Of a DNA stretch of 38,366 nucleotides, positions 26,264 through 34,533 are shown piece by piece. The DNA lies in IMG/VR virus record IMGVR_UViG_3300008954_000121, positions 1-38,366 of that record; one strand, written 5' to 3'. Position 1 is the first letter of the stretch. Every line of letters starts with the position of its first letter. The DNA is from a virus. Under the pieces are notes generated by a model. The model made no database searches, had not been told where the DNA came from, and saw nothing but the letters and a program-made list of their open reading frames with translations. Both the position numbers and the translations under genes were made by a program.

Positions 26264-27073
26264 ATGGCAATCGATTTTGATGCAATCCGCAAGAAGCTGG
26301 GACAACTTTCCGGCACAAATTCTCGACGCAATGTAATGTGGCGTCCCCAAGAGGGAGAAGAGGCAACTGTTCGCCTTATTTCCTTTGCCGATAATGATGG
26401 GCAGCCCTTTAAGGAGCTTTGGTTCTATTATAATATCGGAAACAATCCTGGCCTATTGGCCCCGAAGCAATTTGGTGAGCCCGACCCAATTCAGGAGCTA
26501 ATTAATAAGCTTCGTGATGACGGTAGTAAGGATTCTTATGAGCTAGCTAAGAAGCTCTATCCTAAGATGCGTACATTCGCACCTGTCATCGTTCGAGGTG
26601 AGGAAGATAAGGGTGTACGCCTTTGGTCTTTCGGTAAGACAGTATATCAGTCCCTTCTAAACATCATGCTTGATGAAGATTATGGTGACATTACAGACCC
26701 CTCAGAGGGCCGCGATGTCAAGGTAACCTGCACAAAGGCACCTGGTCGGATGTGGGCAACAACTACGGTTCGTCCTCGAGGTAAGGATAACCCTCTAGCC
26801 AGCGATCCTGCGCAAGCAAAGGAATGGCTTTCTAATATTCCTTCGCTTGATGATCTCTACACACTCAAGTCTTATGATGAACTTGAAAAGATTGTTAATG
26901 ACTGGCTAAACGGTGATGAAGAGGCTGAGTCTGATGACTTTGGTACTTCTCGAAACCAAGCTACTGTAACTGCTGAGTCCAGTAACACTAGCAATACGTC
27001 AAATGACACTGCTTCTGCAAAGGTAAATTATAAGAGCCTCGACGAAGCTTTCGCAGATCTTGAAGATCTATAG
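26264..27073 (+). CDS. gp32-like single-stranded DNA-binding protein
   Basis: This 269-residue protein would coat ssDNA during replication and recombination. A short N-terminal basic/amphipathic segment (FDAIRKKLGQLSG), then RRNVMWRPQEGEEATVRLISF, a Trp/Phe/Tyr-rich OB-fold core (KELWFYYNIG, VRLWSFGKTVYQSLLNIMLDEDYGDITDP), and an acidic Ser/Asn-rich tail ending DEAFADLEDL reproduce the T4 gp32 layout. The core lacks the His/Cys zinc ligands of T4 gp32; the single Cys (in VTCTKAPGR) is not part of a cluster. AAGGAG precedes ATG 26264 by 8 nt, consistent with high expression. A strong terminator follows, so the gene can be expressed largely on its own. Confidence 0.9.
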   Translation: MAIDFDAIRKKLGQLSGTNSRRNVMWRPQEGEEATVRLISFADNDGQPFKELWFYYNIGNNPGLLAPKQFGEPDPIQELINKLRDDGSKDSYELAKKLYPKMRTFAPVIVRGEEDKGVRLWSFGKTVYQSLLNIMLDEDYGDITDPSEGRDVKVTCTKAPGRMWATTTVRPRGKDNPLASDPAQAKEWLSNIPSLDDLYTLKSYDELEKIVNDWLNGDEEAESDDFGTSRNQATVTAESSNTSNTSNDTASAKVNYKSLDEAFADLEDL

Positions 27074-27099
27074 TCCGAAAAAGCCATAACAGCTTTCAG

Positions 27100-27127
27100 A
27101 GGGGCGCTTTTGCGCCCCTTTGTTTTT
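27100..27127 (+). terminator. Rho-independent terminator after the gp32-like gene
   Basis: An 8-bp GC-rich stem (AGGGGCGC / GCGCCCCT) with a TTTT loop is followed by TTGTTTTT. It starts 27 bp after the SSB stop codon and precedes the recombinase gene. Confidence 0.92.
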
Positions 27128-27189
27128 AGTGATGAACACTCTCATTTTTTTGGGTATATTCAATTAGCATTATAGCATTAAGGACACAT

Positions 27190-28374
27190 ATGACAAAGAG
27201 CAATAACACAGAAGATTTTACTAGCGATTTGATTAAGTCTCTAAACAAGGAGGCCGGCAGTAAGGTTGCATATAACTTAGCATATGATGTTTCCCCCACA
27301 CATGTAAAGCGATGGGTGTCAACCGGCTGTAAGCAACTAGATTATATCGTTGCAAATCGCCAATCCGGGGGTTTACCTGAAGGAAGAATTGTCGAGGTCT
27401 TTGGTCCACCAGGGATTGGCAAGTCTCATCTTGCAATCCAGGTTGCCCGTTCCACTCAACAAATGGGTGGAATTGTCGTTTATATTGACACTGAGAATGC
27501 AACCAGCGTCGAGAACCTTGGCTTATTAGGTGTAGATATTAAGCAACGTTTTGTATATGTTGATACACACTGTACTGAGGAAGTCCTCTCCATTGCAGAA
27601 GCTACTATTATGAAAGCAAAGGCAATGAATAAGGACGTTCCAATTACTATCATCTGGGACTCTGTTGCCGCAAGTTCACCAAAGGCAGAACTAGTTGGAG
27701 ATTATGATAAGGAATCAATAGGTCTTCAGGCTAGGGCAATCTCAAAAGGCATGCGCAAGATTACTGGCGTAATTGCAAATCAAAATGTCCTATTCCTAAT
27801 CCTAAATCAGATTCGAACGAAAATCGGTGTGATGTATGGTGACCCAACGACGACTCCAGGCGGCAAAGCAATTCCATTTCACTCCTCAGTTCGAATTAAG
27901 TTGGGCGCCGGCCAGAGAATTGAGAATAAGGATAAAGAAGTAATCGGAATCCATGTATCTGCCAAGACAATTAAGAATAAAGTATCCGCCCCATTTAGAT
28001 CATGTAATTTTGAAATTCATTTTGGTGTCGGCATTAAGGAGCATGAACAAGTCTTTGATGTACTACGTAAGTTTGGCTCTGCTACAGTTAATGGGAAGAC
28101 AATCGAGGTTGCTGGGACAGGAGCATGGAAAACACTTACAGTAATTGATGACGGTTCAAAAAAGAAGCTAGTTGAAAAGAAGTTCTATAAGGGTGATTTT
28201 GAGGAAGTTATGAATGATCCAGAATATGGGACCTATGTAGACCAGCTTTTAGAGAAAGCGATGATACGAGAAACCGTAACTGCACAAGATGTAGAGATCG
28301 ATGCTGAATCGTATGAAGAAGTACGATCAGTTGCAATGGAATTAGACGAAGAAATTTTAGACCCGGAGGCATAA
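27190..28374 (+). CDS. RecA-type recombinase (UvsX role)
   Basis: This 394-residue strand-exchange ATPase has Walker A GPPGIGKS at 72-79, the RecA catalytic Glu in VVYIDTENA (E102), Walker B ITIIWDSVAA (D157), and an L2 DNA-binding loop NQIRTKIGVMYGDPTTTPGG at 206-225. It continues with AIPFHSSVRIKL. These motifs resemble bacterial RecA more than T4 UvsX. An acidic C-terminal tail (ELDEEILDPEA) matches RecA's regulatory tail, and the protein is about 40 residues longer than typical RecA. AAGGA lies upstream of ATG 27190. It opens the RecA / 5' nuclease / helicase / NrdJ block and probably serves recombination-dependent replication as UvsX does in T4. Confidence 0.93.
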   Translation: MTKSNNTEDFTSDLIKSLNKEAGSKVAYNLAYDVSPTHVKRWVSTGCKQLDYIVANRQSGGLPEGRIVEVFGPPGIGKSHLAIQVARSTQQMGGIVVYIDTENATSVENLGLLGVDIKQRFVYVDTHCTEEVLSIAEATIMKAKAMNKDVPITIIWDSVAASSPKAELVGDYDKESIGLQARAISKGMRKITGVIANQNVLFLILNQIRTKIGVMYGDPTTTPGGKAIPFHSSVRIKLGAGQRIENKDKEVIGIHVSAKTIKNKVSAPFRSCNFEIHFGVGIKEHEQVFDVLRKFGSATVNGKTIEVAGTGAWKTLTVIDDGSKKKLVEKKFYKGDFEEVMNDPEYGTYVDQLLEKAMIRETVTAQDVEIDAESYEEVRSVAMELDEEILDPEA

Positions 28375-28375
28375 A

Positions 28376-29341
28376 GTGTCAGACAAGGGTGCTCGGCCAG
28401 TCTTGATCATTGATGCCATGAACTTATTCATGCGTCATTTTATTGCAAACCCTACGATGAGTTCATTGGGTCATCATGCAGGTGGTATCGTTGGGTTCTT
28501 AAAAGCCATTCGTCTTTTGGCTGACCGTACAGACCCATCAGACATTGTTGTTATCTGGGAGGGCGGTGGTTCCAGCCGCCGGCGTGGTATGTATTCTGGG
28601 TATAAAGCAAAGCGAAAGCCTCAACGCCTAAATCGATTTTATGGTGATGATATTCCCGATACATCACAAAATAGAGATACTCAAATAACAAGATTGGTTG
28701 AAATGATTCGGCTAGCTCCTATAAACCAGATCTATGTTTCTGACTGTGAAGCAGATGATGTAATAGGGTATCTTACCAAGTACAAATTCGAAGATAGGGA
28801 ATGTGTAATAGTATCGTCAGACAAAGATTTTTACCAATTATTGTCTGATCGTGTAACACAGTGGTCACCAGGCCAGAAGTCTTTTGTAACACCCACATCT
28901 GTGGTTGAAAAATTTGGGATTCCTCCGCATAACTTTTGCACAGCTAGGTGTTTTTCTGGAGATCCTTCTGATAACATCTCGGGTATAAAAGGTGCAGGTT
29001 TTCGTACCCTTGTAAAGCGTTTTCCAGAATTTGCCGAATCGGATTTTACGTCAGTTGAAGATATACTTAACTTGGCACGACAGCGGACCCTAGATAGTAA
29101 GGTCAAGCTTTATAGTTCTATAGTTGAGAATGCTGACGTAGTTAAGAGAAATTGGAAATTAATGTATCTAGGCACGTCTAATCTTGCAGCATCACAAATT
29201 CAAAAAGTTAATCACCTGGTAGATACTTTTCAGCCTGTACGTAATAAAATTGGGTTAATGAGGATTCTTGTGCGTGAAGGCCTATCAACTTTTGATGCCG
29301 ATTCATTTTTTATGTCACTAAACGCGGTCTCAAAGACTTAA
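28376..29341 (+). CDS. FEN-family 5'-3' exonuclease / RNase H
   Basis: A 321-residue structure-specific nuclease that would remove RNA primers and flaps. Its metal-binding motifs are VLIIDAMNL (D13), IVVIWEGGG near 57-65, CEADDVIGYL (124-133), VSSDKDFYQLL (146-156) and the helix-hairpin-helix segment GDPSDNISGIKGAG (195-208). The pattern matches T4 RNase H and the Pol I 5' nuclease domain, which the polymerase in this window lacks. GTG 28376 is preceded by GGAGG and begins one base after the recA stop, so the two genes are coupled. The C-terminal 100 residues are helical and less conserved. Confidence 0.92.
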   Translation: MSDKGARPVLIIDAMNLFMRHFIANPTMSSLGHHAGGIVGFLKAIRLLADRTDPSDIVVIWEGGGSSRRRGMYSGYKAKRKPQRLNRFYGDDIPDTSQNRDTQITRLVEMIRLAPINQIYVSDCEADDVIGYLTKYKFEDRECVIVSSDKDFYQLLSDRVTQWSPGQKSFVTPTSVVEKFGIPPHNFCTARCFSGDPSDNISGIKGAGFRTLVKRFPEFAESDFTSVEDILNLARQRTLDSKVKLYSSIVENADVVKRNWKLMYLGTSNLAASQIQKVNHLVDTFQPVRNKIGLMRILVREGLSTFDADSFFMSLNAVSKT

Positions 29342-29350
29342 GGGGAGAAG

Positions 29351-30760
29351 ATGACGCAGTCAGCCTTAAAATTAACTGATAAGAATGTTCCACACTTTAG
29401 ACATTATGGGAAGTCATTCCAGGAAAAGATATTTCAGGGGTTATTGACAGATCATTCTTGGGCTGCTCAAATTGTTGAGGTAATGAAGCCCGACTTTTTT
29501 GATGTTAAGTACTTGTCATATTTGACCGAGAAGTATTTTGCATATTTTTACAAGTACAAGTGTTTCCCTACCGCAAAGCTATTAGTCTCCATTATCAAGG
29601 ATGATCTTTCTAATGGAAATGATGTAATCCTTCGGGACCAAATTGTTGAGTTTCTTCATAGAATGAAGTATAACCCTGATATGGGTGACATCAAGTACGT
29701 AAAGGATAAAGCATTAGACTTTTGCAAGAGACAAGCTCTAAAAGAAGCCCTTGAATCATCTGTTGATGATATCAATGAGGGAAATTATGAGACTGCTGTT
29801 GAGCGTATGAGGAAAGCTTGCGCTGCCGGCATGCCAAGCACCGTCGGCCATGATTTCTTTGATGATCTTGAGGCACGATTTATTAAGGCAAATAGGCATG
29901 TCTGCCCTACTGGTATTGATAGGCTAGATGCACCAGATATTCTTCGGGGTGGCCTCGGCAGGGGAGAGATTGGTGTTATCACTGCAAATACCGGTGTAGG
30001 GAAGAGCCATTGGCTTGTAGCAATGGGTGCCAATGCAATGAGGATGGGAAAAAATGTCTTACACTATACATTTGAACTTACAGAACATGCAGTTGGGATT
30101 CGATATGATTCAAATCTATGTGGAATTCCTAGCAATGATGTGCAAGATAATAAGAAGAGAGTTCTTGAATTTTATGAAGATAATAAAGATCTCGGAAAGA
30201 TGATAATCAAGGAGTATCCTACGGGATCTGCCAGTGTAATAACAATCAGGAATCACATCGAGAAGTTATCCCTTAAAGGATTTTCCCCCGGGGTAATCAT
30301 TATTGACTATGCTGATATTATGAGATCTACTAGGAGCTATGATTCTTTACGTCATGAATTGAAATTAATTTACGAAGAGTTGCGAAATTTAGCAATGGAG
30401 TTGAATATTCCAGTCTGGACAGCATCACAAGCAAACAGGGATTCTGCTAACTCTGATATTGTTGGCCTTGAGAACATGTCAGAGGCATATGCAAAAGCAA
30501 TGGTTGCTGATGTCGTTATCTCGATGTCTAGAAAACCGATGGAAAAATCAGGCGGGACCGGCCGCTTGTTCATCGCTAAGAACAGAGCCGGAAAGGATGG
30601 TTTGGTTTTTCCTATTCACATTGACACATCTATGTCTAAAATTGAAGTAATGGATGAATCTGAGTTGACACTTAATGAAGCTGTAGATCAAGACGCTGGA
30701 GCCATGAAAAAAATTCTTAAGAAGAAATGGCAAGAGGTGTCTGGTCTGGCAAGCGATTAG
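29351..30760 (+). CDS. DnaB/gp41-type replicative helicase
   Basis: A 469-residue hexameric helicase of the RecA/DnaB fold. Residues 1-165 form a helical N-terminal domain (FQEKIFQGLLTDH, DVKYLSYLTEKYF). The motor domain begins near TGIDRLDAPDILRGGLGRG, with Walker A ANTGVGKS at 212-219. H1a follows as YTFELTE, Walker B as GVIIIDYADI (D319), the sensor segment as PVWTASQANR (Q360), and an arginine-finger-type segment as LFIAKNRAGKDG. It starts 9 bp after the nuclease gene with GGGGAG upstream. T4 gp41 is similar in size. A separate primase is not visible in this window, and the protein has no primase domain. Confidence 0.92.
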   Translation: MTQSALKLTDKNVPHFRHYGKSFQEKIFQGLLTDHSWAAQIVEVMKPDFFDVKYLSYLTEKYFAYFYKYKCFPTAKLLVSIIKDDLSNGNDVILRDQIVEFLHRMKYNPDMGDIKYVKDKALDFCKRQALKEALESSVDDINEGNYETAVERMRKACAAGMPSTVGHDFFDDLEARFIKANRHVCPTGIDRLDAPDILRGGLGRGEIGVITANTGVGKSHWLVAMGANAMRMGKNVLHYTFELTEHAVGIRYDSNLCGIPSNDVQDNKKRVLEFYEDNKDLGKMIIKEYPTGSASVITIRNHIEKLSLKGFSPGVIIIDYADIMRSTRSYDSLRHELKLIYEELRNLAMELNIPVWTASQANRDSANSDIVGLENMSEAYAKAMVADVVISMSRKPMEKSGGTGRLFIAKNRAGKDGLVFPIHIDTSMSKIEVMDESELTLNEAVDQDAGAMKKILKKKWQEVSGLASD

Positions 30761-30761
30761 T

Positions 30762-33227
30762 ATGGGTGGTAGAATGGTTAAATTTGAAGATGCAATAAAG
30801 CAATCTAGAGAGTATTTTGATGATGATGATCTAGCTGCAAACGTGTTTGTTACGAAATATGCTTTAACTGATAAGGACGGGGGAATTCATGAAACCACAC
30901 CTGACGATATGCATAGGCGTTTATCAAAACAGTTTGCCCGCGTAGAGGCGAATTATTCAAATCCACTATCAGAAGAAGAGATTTACGAATTGTTCAAGGG
31001 GTTCAAGTATGTGATACCCCAGGGTTCTCCAATGGCAGGAATAGGAAACCCATATCAGGTTCAATCATTATCAAATTGTTTTGTGATAGGTTCCCCCTGG
31101 GATTCATATGGTGGAATCTTAAAGGTAGATCAAGAACTAGTTCAAATTGCAAAGCGCCGAGGGGGTGTTGGGTTTGATATTTCAACTATTCGACCGAAGG
31201 GTGAGTCGACGGGGAATTGTGCACGTACGACAGATGGGATCGAAGTTTTTATGGATCGATTCTCAAACTCATGTAGAGAGGTTGCTCAAGGTGGTCGTCG
31301 CGGCGCATTAATGCTAACAATATCTGTGCACCATCCACAGGTTCGAGATTTTATACGCATTAAAAGAGATTTATCTCGGATAACTGGTGCAAATATTTCC
31401 GTTAGATTGTCTGATGAATTTCTGAAGGCAGTTGAAAAAAATAAGGATGTTGAACTAAGGTTCCCGGTGGACTCTGATGACCCCCAGATCTCTACAATGG
31501 TTAATGCCAATGAGCTATGGGATGAGATTATTGAGTGTGCTCATGCATGTGCGGAGCCTGGATTACTCTTCTGGGATACTGCACTTCGCCTAACACCATC
31601 AGATATATACACAGACCAAGGATTTGGATCAACGTCAACAAATCCTTGTGGTGAGATTATTCTTAGCCCATATGATAGTTGTCGTTTAATGGTTATCAAT
31701 CTATTGTCATTTGTAGAAGATCCTTTTACGAAGACAGCTTGGTTTGATTTCGAAAAGATGGCTTCGGTGGTCCAAAAGGCCCAACGTCTAATGGATGATA
31801 TGGTAGATCTTGAGATAGAGCAAGTCGATAGGATTCTTAAGAAAATTGAAGATGATCCAGAACCATCAGCAGTAAAAGCCATAGAAGAAAATATGTGGCT
31901 AAAGATAAGAGAGCAGGCAGAAACAGGCAGGCGTACCGGCTTAGGTGTAACGGCAATTGGCGATACATTGGCAGCATTAAATGTAGGTTATGGTTCAAAT
32001 AAATCTATCTCACTTGTTGAGAAGTTTTATAAAACCATGACAGTAAATGCATATCGTTCATCATGTCAGTTAGCCAAAGAGCGTGGTGCTTTTCCAATCC
32101 ACAGTCACGACAAAGAACAGGGCCATGAGTTTCTAAGCAGAATATGGGAAGCAGCTCCTGATGTTCGTGAGATGAGTCAAAAGTATGGCCGCAGAAATAT
32201 CGCGCTGACGACGACAGCCCCAGCAGGTTCTGTATCAACATTGACACAAACAACATCAGGTATTGAGCCAGCATATCTTCTAAAATATACCCGCCGTAAA
32301 AAACTTACTGAAAATGATGTAGATGGTACTGTTGATTTTGTTGATAAGGTAGGGGATAGATGGCAAGAATACGATGTATACCACCACGGATTCAAGAGGT
32401 GGATGGATGTTACTGGTAAAACCAAACCTGAAGATTCTCCATATTGGGGAGCGACATCAAATGATATAGATTGGGTCCGGAAGGTAAAACTACAGGCCGC
32501 TGCACAGAAATGGATTTGCCATGCAATTTCCAATACTACAAATCTACCAAATGATGCCTCAATAGACACTGTGAAAAAAGTTTATATGGCTGGTTGGAAA
32601 TCTGGTTGTAAAGGTGTAACAGTTTATAGGGATGGCTGCCGAGCAGGTGTTTTGCTAAACAAGAAAAAGAAAAGTAAGTTTCGCAAGAACTCAGCTCCTT
32701 CCCGACCGATGGAGCTAGAATGCCATATTCATCATGCTGCCATTAAGGGAGAGGCATGGACAATTCTTGTTGGTTTGCTGGAGGGTAGTCCATATGAGGT
32801 AATGGGTGGCCTTGCACAGTTTGTAGAGATTCCAAAGAAGTATAAAGAGGGTGTAATCATTAAGCACCCAAGGAAATCAGTTAATTCTGTTTATGATTTG
32901 AAGTTTGGCGAAAATGGTGATGAGATAATCTTAAAGAACATTGTATCGCTATTTGATAACCCAAACCATTCAGCTTTTACCAGAACAATATCTTTATCAC
33001 TTCGTCATGGTGCCCCGATCAATTATGTGGTTGAGCAATTACAAAAAGATAGGGATGCAGATTTCTTTTGCTTTTCAAAGGTAATCGCCCGGGTGCTAAA
33101 GTCATATATCTCAAATGGGACAAGGCCTGGTAAAACAGCTTGTACAGGCTGTGGAGCTGAAAATACCCTTAGCTATCAAGAGGGCTGTGTGATGTGTACA
33201 TCATGTGGCCACAGTGCATGTTCATAA
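30762..33227 (+). CDS. nrdJ: Class II (B12-dependent) ribonucleotide reductase
   Basis: The 821-residue enzyme reduces ribonucleotides using adenosylcobalamin. Catalytic residues align with class II enzymes: C106 in SLSNCF, and the NPCGE motif at 294-298 with N294, C296 (thiyl) and E298. C307 lies eleven residues after C296, the same spacing as C408/C419 in the Lactobacillus enzyme. Further signatures are RRGGVGFDIS, GGRRGALML, TTAPAGSVSTLTQTTSGIEPAY and KGVTVYRDG. The C-terminus carries a C-x2-C ... C-x2-C cluster (CTGCG, CVMCTSCG) as in many NrdJ. No small subunit or activase gene is nearby, consistent with class II. Start choice between ATG 30762 and ATG 30774 is open; neither has a good Shine-Dalgarno. 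Confidence 0.93.
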   Translation: MGGRMVKFEDAIKQSREYFDDDDLAANVFVTKYALTDKDGGIHETTPDDMHRRLSKQFARVEANYSNPLSEEEIYELFKGFKYVIPQGSPMAGIGNPYQVQSLSNCFVIGSPWDSYGGILKVDQELVQIAKRRGGVGFDISTIRPKGESTGNCARTTDGIEVFMDRFSNSCREVAQGGRRGALMLTISVHHPQVRDFIRIKRDLSRITGANISVRLSDEFLKAVEKNKDVELRFPVDSDDPQISTMVNANELWDEIIECAHACAEPGLLFWDTALRLTPSDIYTDQGFGSTSTNPCGEIILSPYDSCRLMVINLLSFVEDPFTKTAWFDFEKMASVVQKAQRLMDDMVDLEIEQVDRILKKIEDDPEPSAVKAIEENMWLKIREQAETGRRTGLGVTAIGDTLAALNVGYGSNKSISLVEKFYKTMTVNAYRSSCQLAKERGAFPIHSHDKEQGHEFLSRIWEAAPDVREMSQKYGRRNIALTTTAPAGSVSTLTQTTSGIEPAYLLKYTRRKKLTENDVDGTVDFVDKVGDRWQEYDVYHHGFKRWMDVTGKTKPEDSPYWGATSNDIDWVRKVKLQAAAQKWICHAISNTTNLPNDASIDTVKKVYMAGWKSGCKGVTVYRDGCRAGVLLNKKKKSKFRKNSAPSRPMELECHIHHAAIKGEAWTILVGLLEGSPYEVMGGLAQFVEIPKKYKEGVIIKHPRKSVNSVYDLKFGENGDEIILKNIVSLFDNPNHSAFTRTISLSLRHGAPINYVVEQLQKDRDADFFCFSKVIARVLKSYISNGTRPGKTACTGCGAENTLSYQEGCVMCTSCGHSACS

Positions 33228-33240
33228 TGAAGGAGAAACG

Positions 33241-33843
33241 ATGAAATGGACCACAAATATATCCCCGCTCATTAAGGAAATTGAGCTTAGAAAGAATCCT
33301 GTTATTGTGAGAGTCAATAAGTTTGATGAGGAGGCTGCAACAAAGTTTAATCTTGAAATAGCCCAAGCACATAATACAGGCCAGAAGGTGATTCCGATTG
33401 TGATTGATTCTTATGGGGGACAAGTATACTCTTTAATGGCAATGGTTTCTACAATAAAACATGCAGAATTACCAATTGCCACTATTGTTGAAGGGAAAGC
33501 GATGTCTTGCGGTGCTATTCTATTTTCATTTGGTGAAGAGGGAATGAGGTTTATTGACCCCAACGCCACAATAATGATTCATGATGTATCCTCTTGGGAG
33601 TATGGAAAAGTAGAAGAGGTAAAAGCCAGTGCAGATGAGACCGATCGGTTAAATAAGCTGGTGTACACACACATGGCCCGCAACTGTGGGAAGAAAGATG
33701 ATTACTTTCTAAAGCTAGTTCATAAGAAGGGTCATGCAGACTGGTACCTAAATGCCGAAGATGCAAAAAAGCATGGGTTAGCAAATCATCTTAGGGTACC
33801 TAAGTTTCATATAGATATATCGGTAGATATTGGGTTTGAATGA
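33241..33843 (+). CDS. ClpP-like serine protease
   Basis: A 200-residue ClpP-fold protein with an intact triad: Ser89 in GKAMSCGA, His114 in IMIHDV and Asp167 in HADWYLNAEDA. DSYGG at 56-60 replaces the NSPGG-type oxyanion motif. ATG 33241 has AAGGAG 5 nt upstream; an upstream in-frame start at 33205 would lie within the end of nrdJ. The size equals bacterial ClpP, but residues matching the Clp ATPase docking surface are not evident, and no Clp ATPase is encoded nearby. ClpP-type enzymes act as head maturation proteases in some phages and as cellular-type proteases in others. Here the neighbours are metabolic and lysis genes, so its substrate is unknown. Confidence 0.87.
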   Translation: MKWTTNISPLIKEIELRKNPVIVRVNKFDEEAATKFNLEIAQAHNTGQKVIPIVIDSYGGQVYSLMAMVSTIKHAELPIATIVEGKAMSCGAILFSFGEEGMRFIDPNATIMIHDVSSWEYGKVEEVKASADETDRLNKLVYTHMARNCGKKDDYFLKLVHKKGHADWYLNAEDAKKHGLANHLRVPKFHIDISVDIGFE

Positions 33844-33873
33844 TACTTAATGTAACTGATAGACGGAGGGATT

Positions 33874-34533
33874 ATGTCATCGGAATCATATAATTTAGAA
33901 CAAGTAGCAAAGGGACTGTTAACAGGCAATCATATTTCAACACTTACAGAGGCTTGGCAAGAGGCACATGATCTTACGGTTGATGGATATTGTGGCCCCA
34001 CAACACGAGCCTCCCTAGAGGCATCTAAGCTAAGTGATAACCCACTTGGGATTGCTGCACTTGATGTTGCTATTGAAAATCTTGGACAGGGCGAAGAGGG
34101 TGGCAATAACAGTGGTGCTTTTGTTGAAACATTACATGGCCTACAATTTGATGGTGATGATGATGATGATGGCGCCTGGTGTGCAGCTTTTGTAAGCTGG
34201 TGTTTTGAGCGTGCCTGCCAAAGGATTGGCGCTGATATGCCGTTCCGCCGTTCACGAGGTGCAAAGAGCTTGTATCGTAAGATCGGTACTGCAGGGAAAT
34301 TTGTTGATCTAGATCCCCAACCTGGTGATGTTGTATGTTGGGATCGTGGTGTAAAAGGATCATGGCAAGGTCACATCGGCATTGTTGAGAGATGCGAGAA
34401 TGGAATTTTATATACTGTTGAAGGAAATGTTGGTAGATTTCCATCTGTTGTTCGTAGGTTTGCGCACAATCTAGATTTACAACCAAGGTTAGAGGGATTT
34501 GCCAGATGTCCGAAAGTTTCCGTAAGCGGATAG
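33874..34533 (+). CDS. CHAP-domain peptidoglycan hydrolase (probable endolysin)
   Basis: A 219-residue cell-wall enzyme. Residues 10-50 look like a PG-binding-1 repeat (LTEAWQEAHDLTVDGYCGPTTRAS). Residues 57-219 form a CHAP/NlpC-type amidase or endopeptidase with nucleophile C103 in GAWCAAFVSW, H167 in QGHIGIVE and E183-x-N185 in VEGNVG. Just before the Cys is an Asp-rich loop (DGDDDDDG, 93-100) in the place where Ca-dependent CHAP lysins bind calcium. No signal peptide is seen. GGAGG precedes ATG 33874. No holin is recognisable next to it, so a virion-associated role is an alternative to endolysin. It overlaps thyX by 28 bp. Confidence 0.85.
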   Translation: MSSESYNLEQVAKGLLTGNHISTLTEAWQEAHDLTVDGYCGPTTRASLEASKLSDNPLGIAALDVAIENLGQGEEGGNNSGAFVETLHGLQFDGDDDDDGAWCAAFVSWCFERACQRIGADMPFRRSRGAKSLYRKIGTAGKFVDLDPQPGDVVCWDRGVKGSWQGHIGIVERCENGILYTVEGNVGRFPSVVRRFAHNLDLQPRLEGFARCPKVSVSG

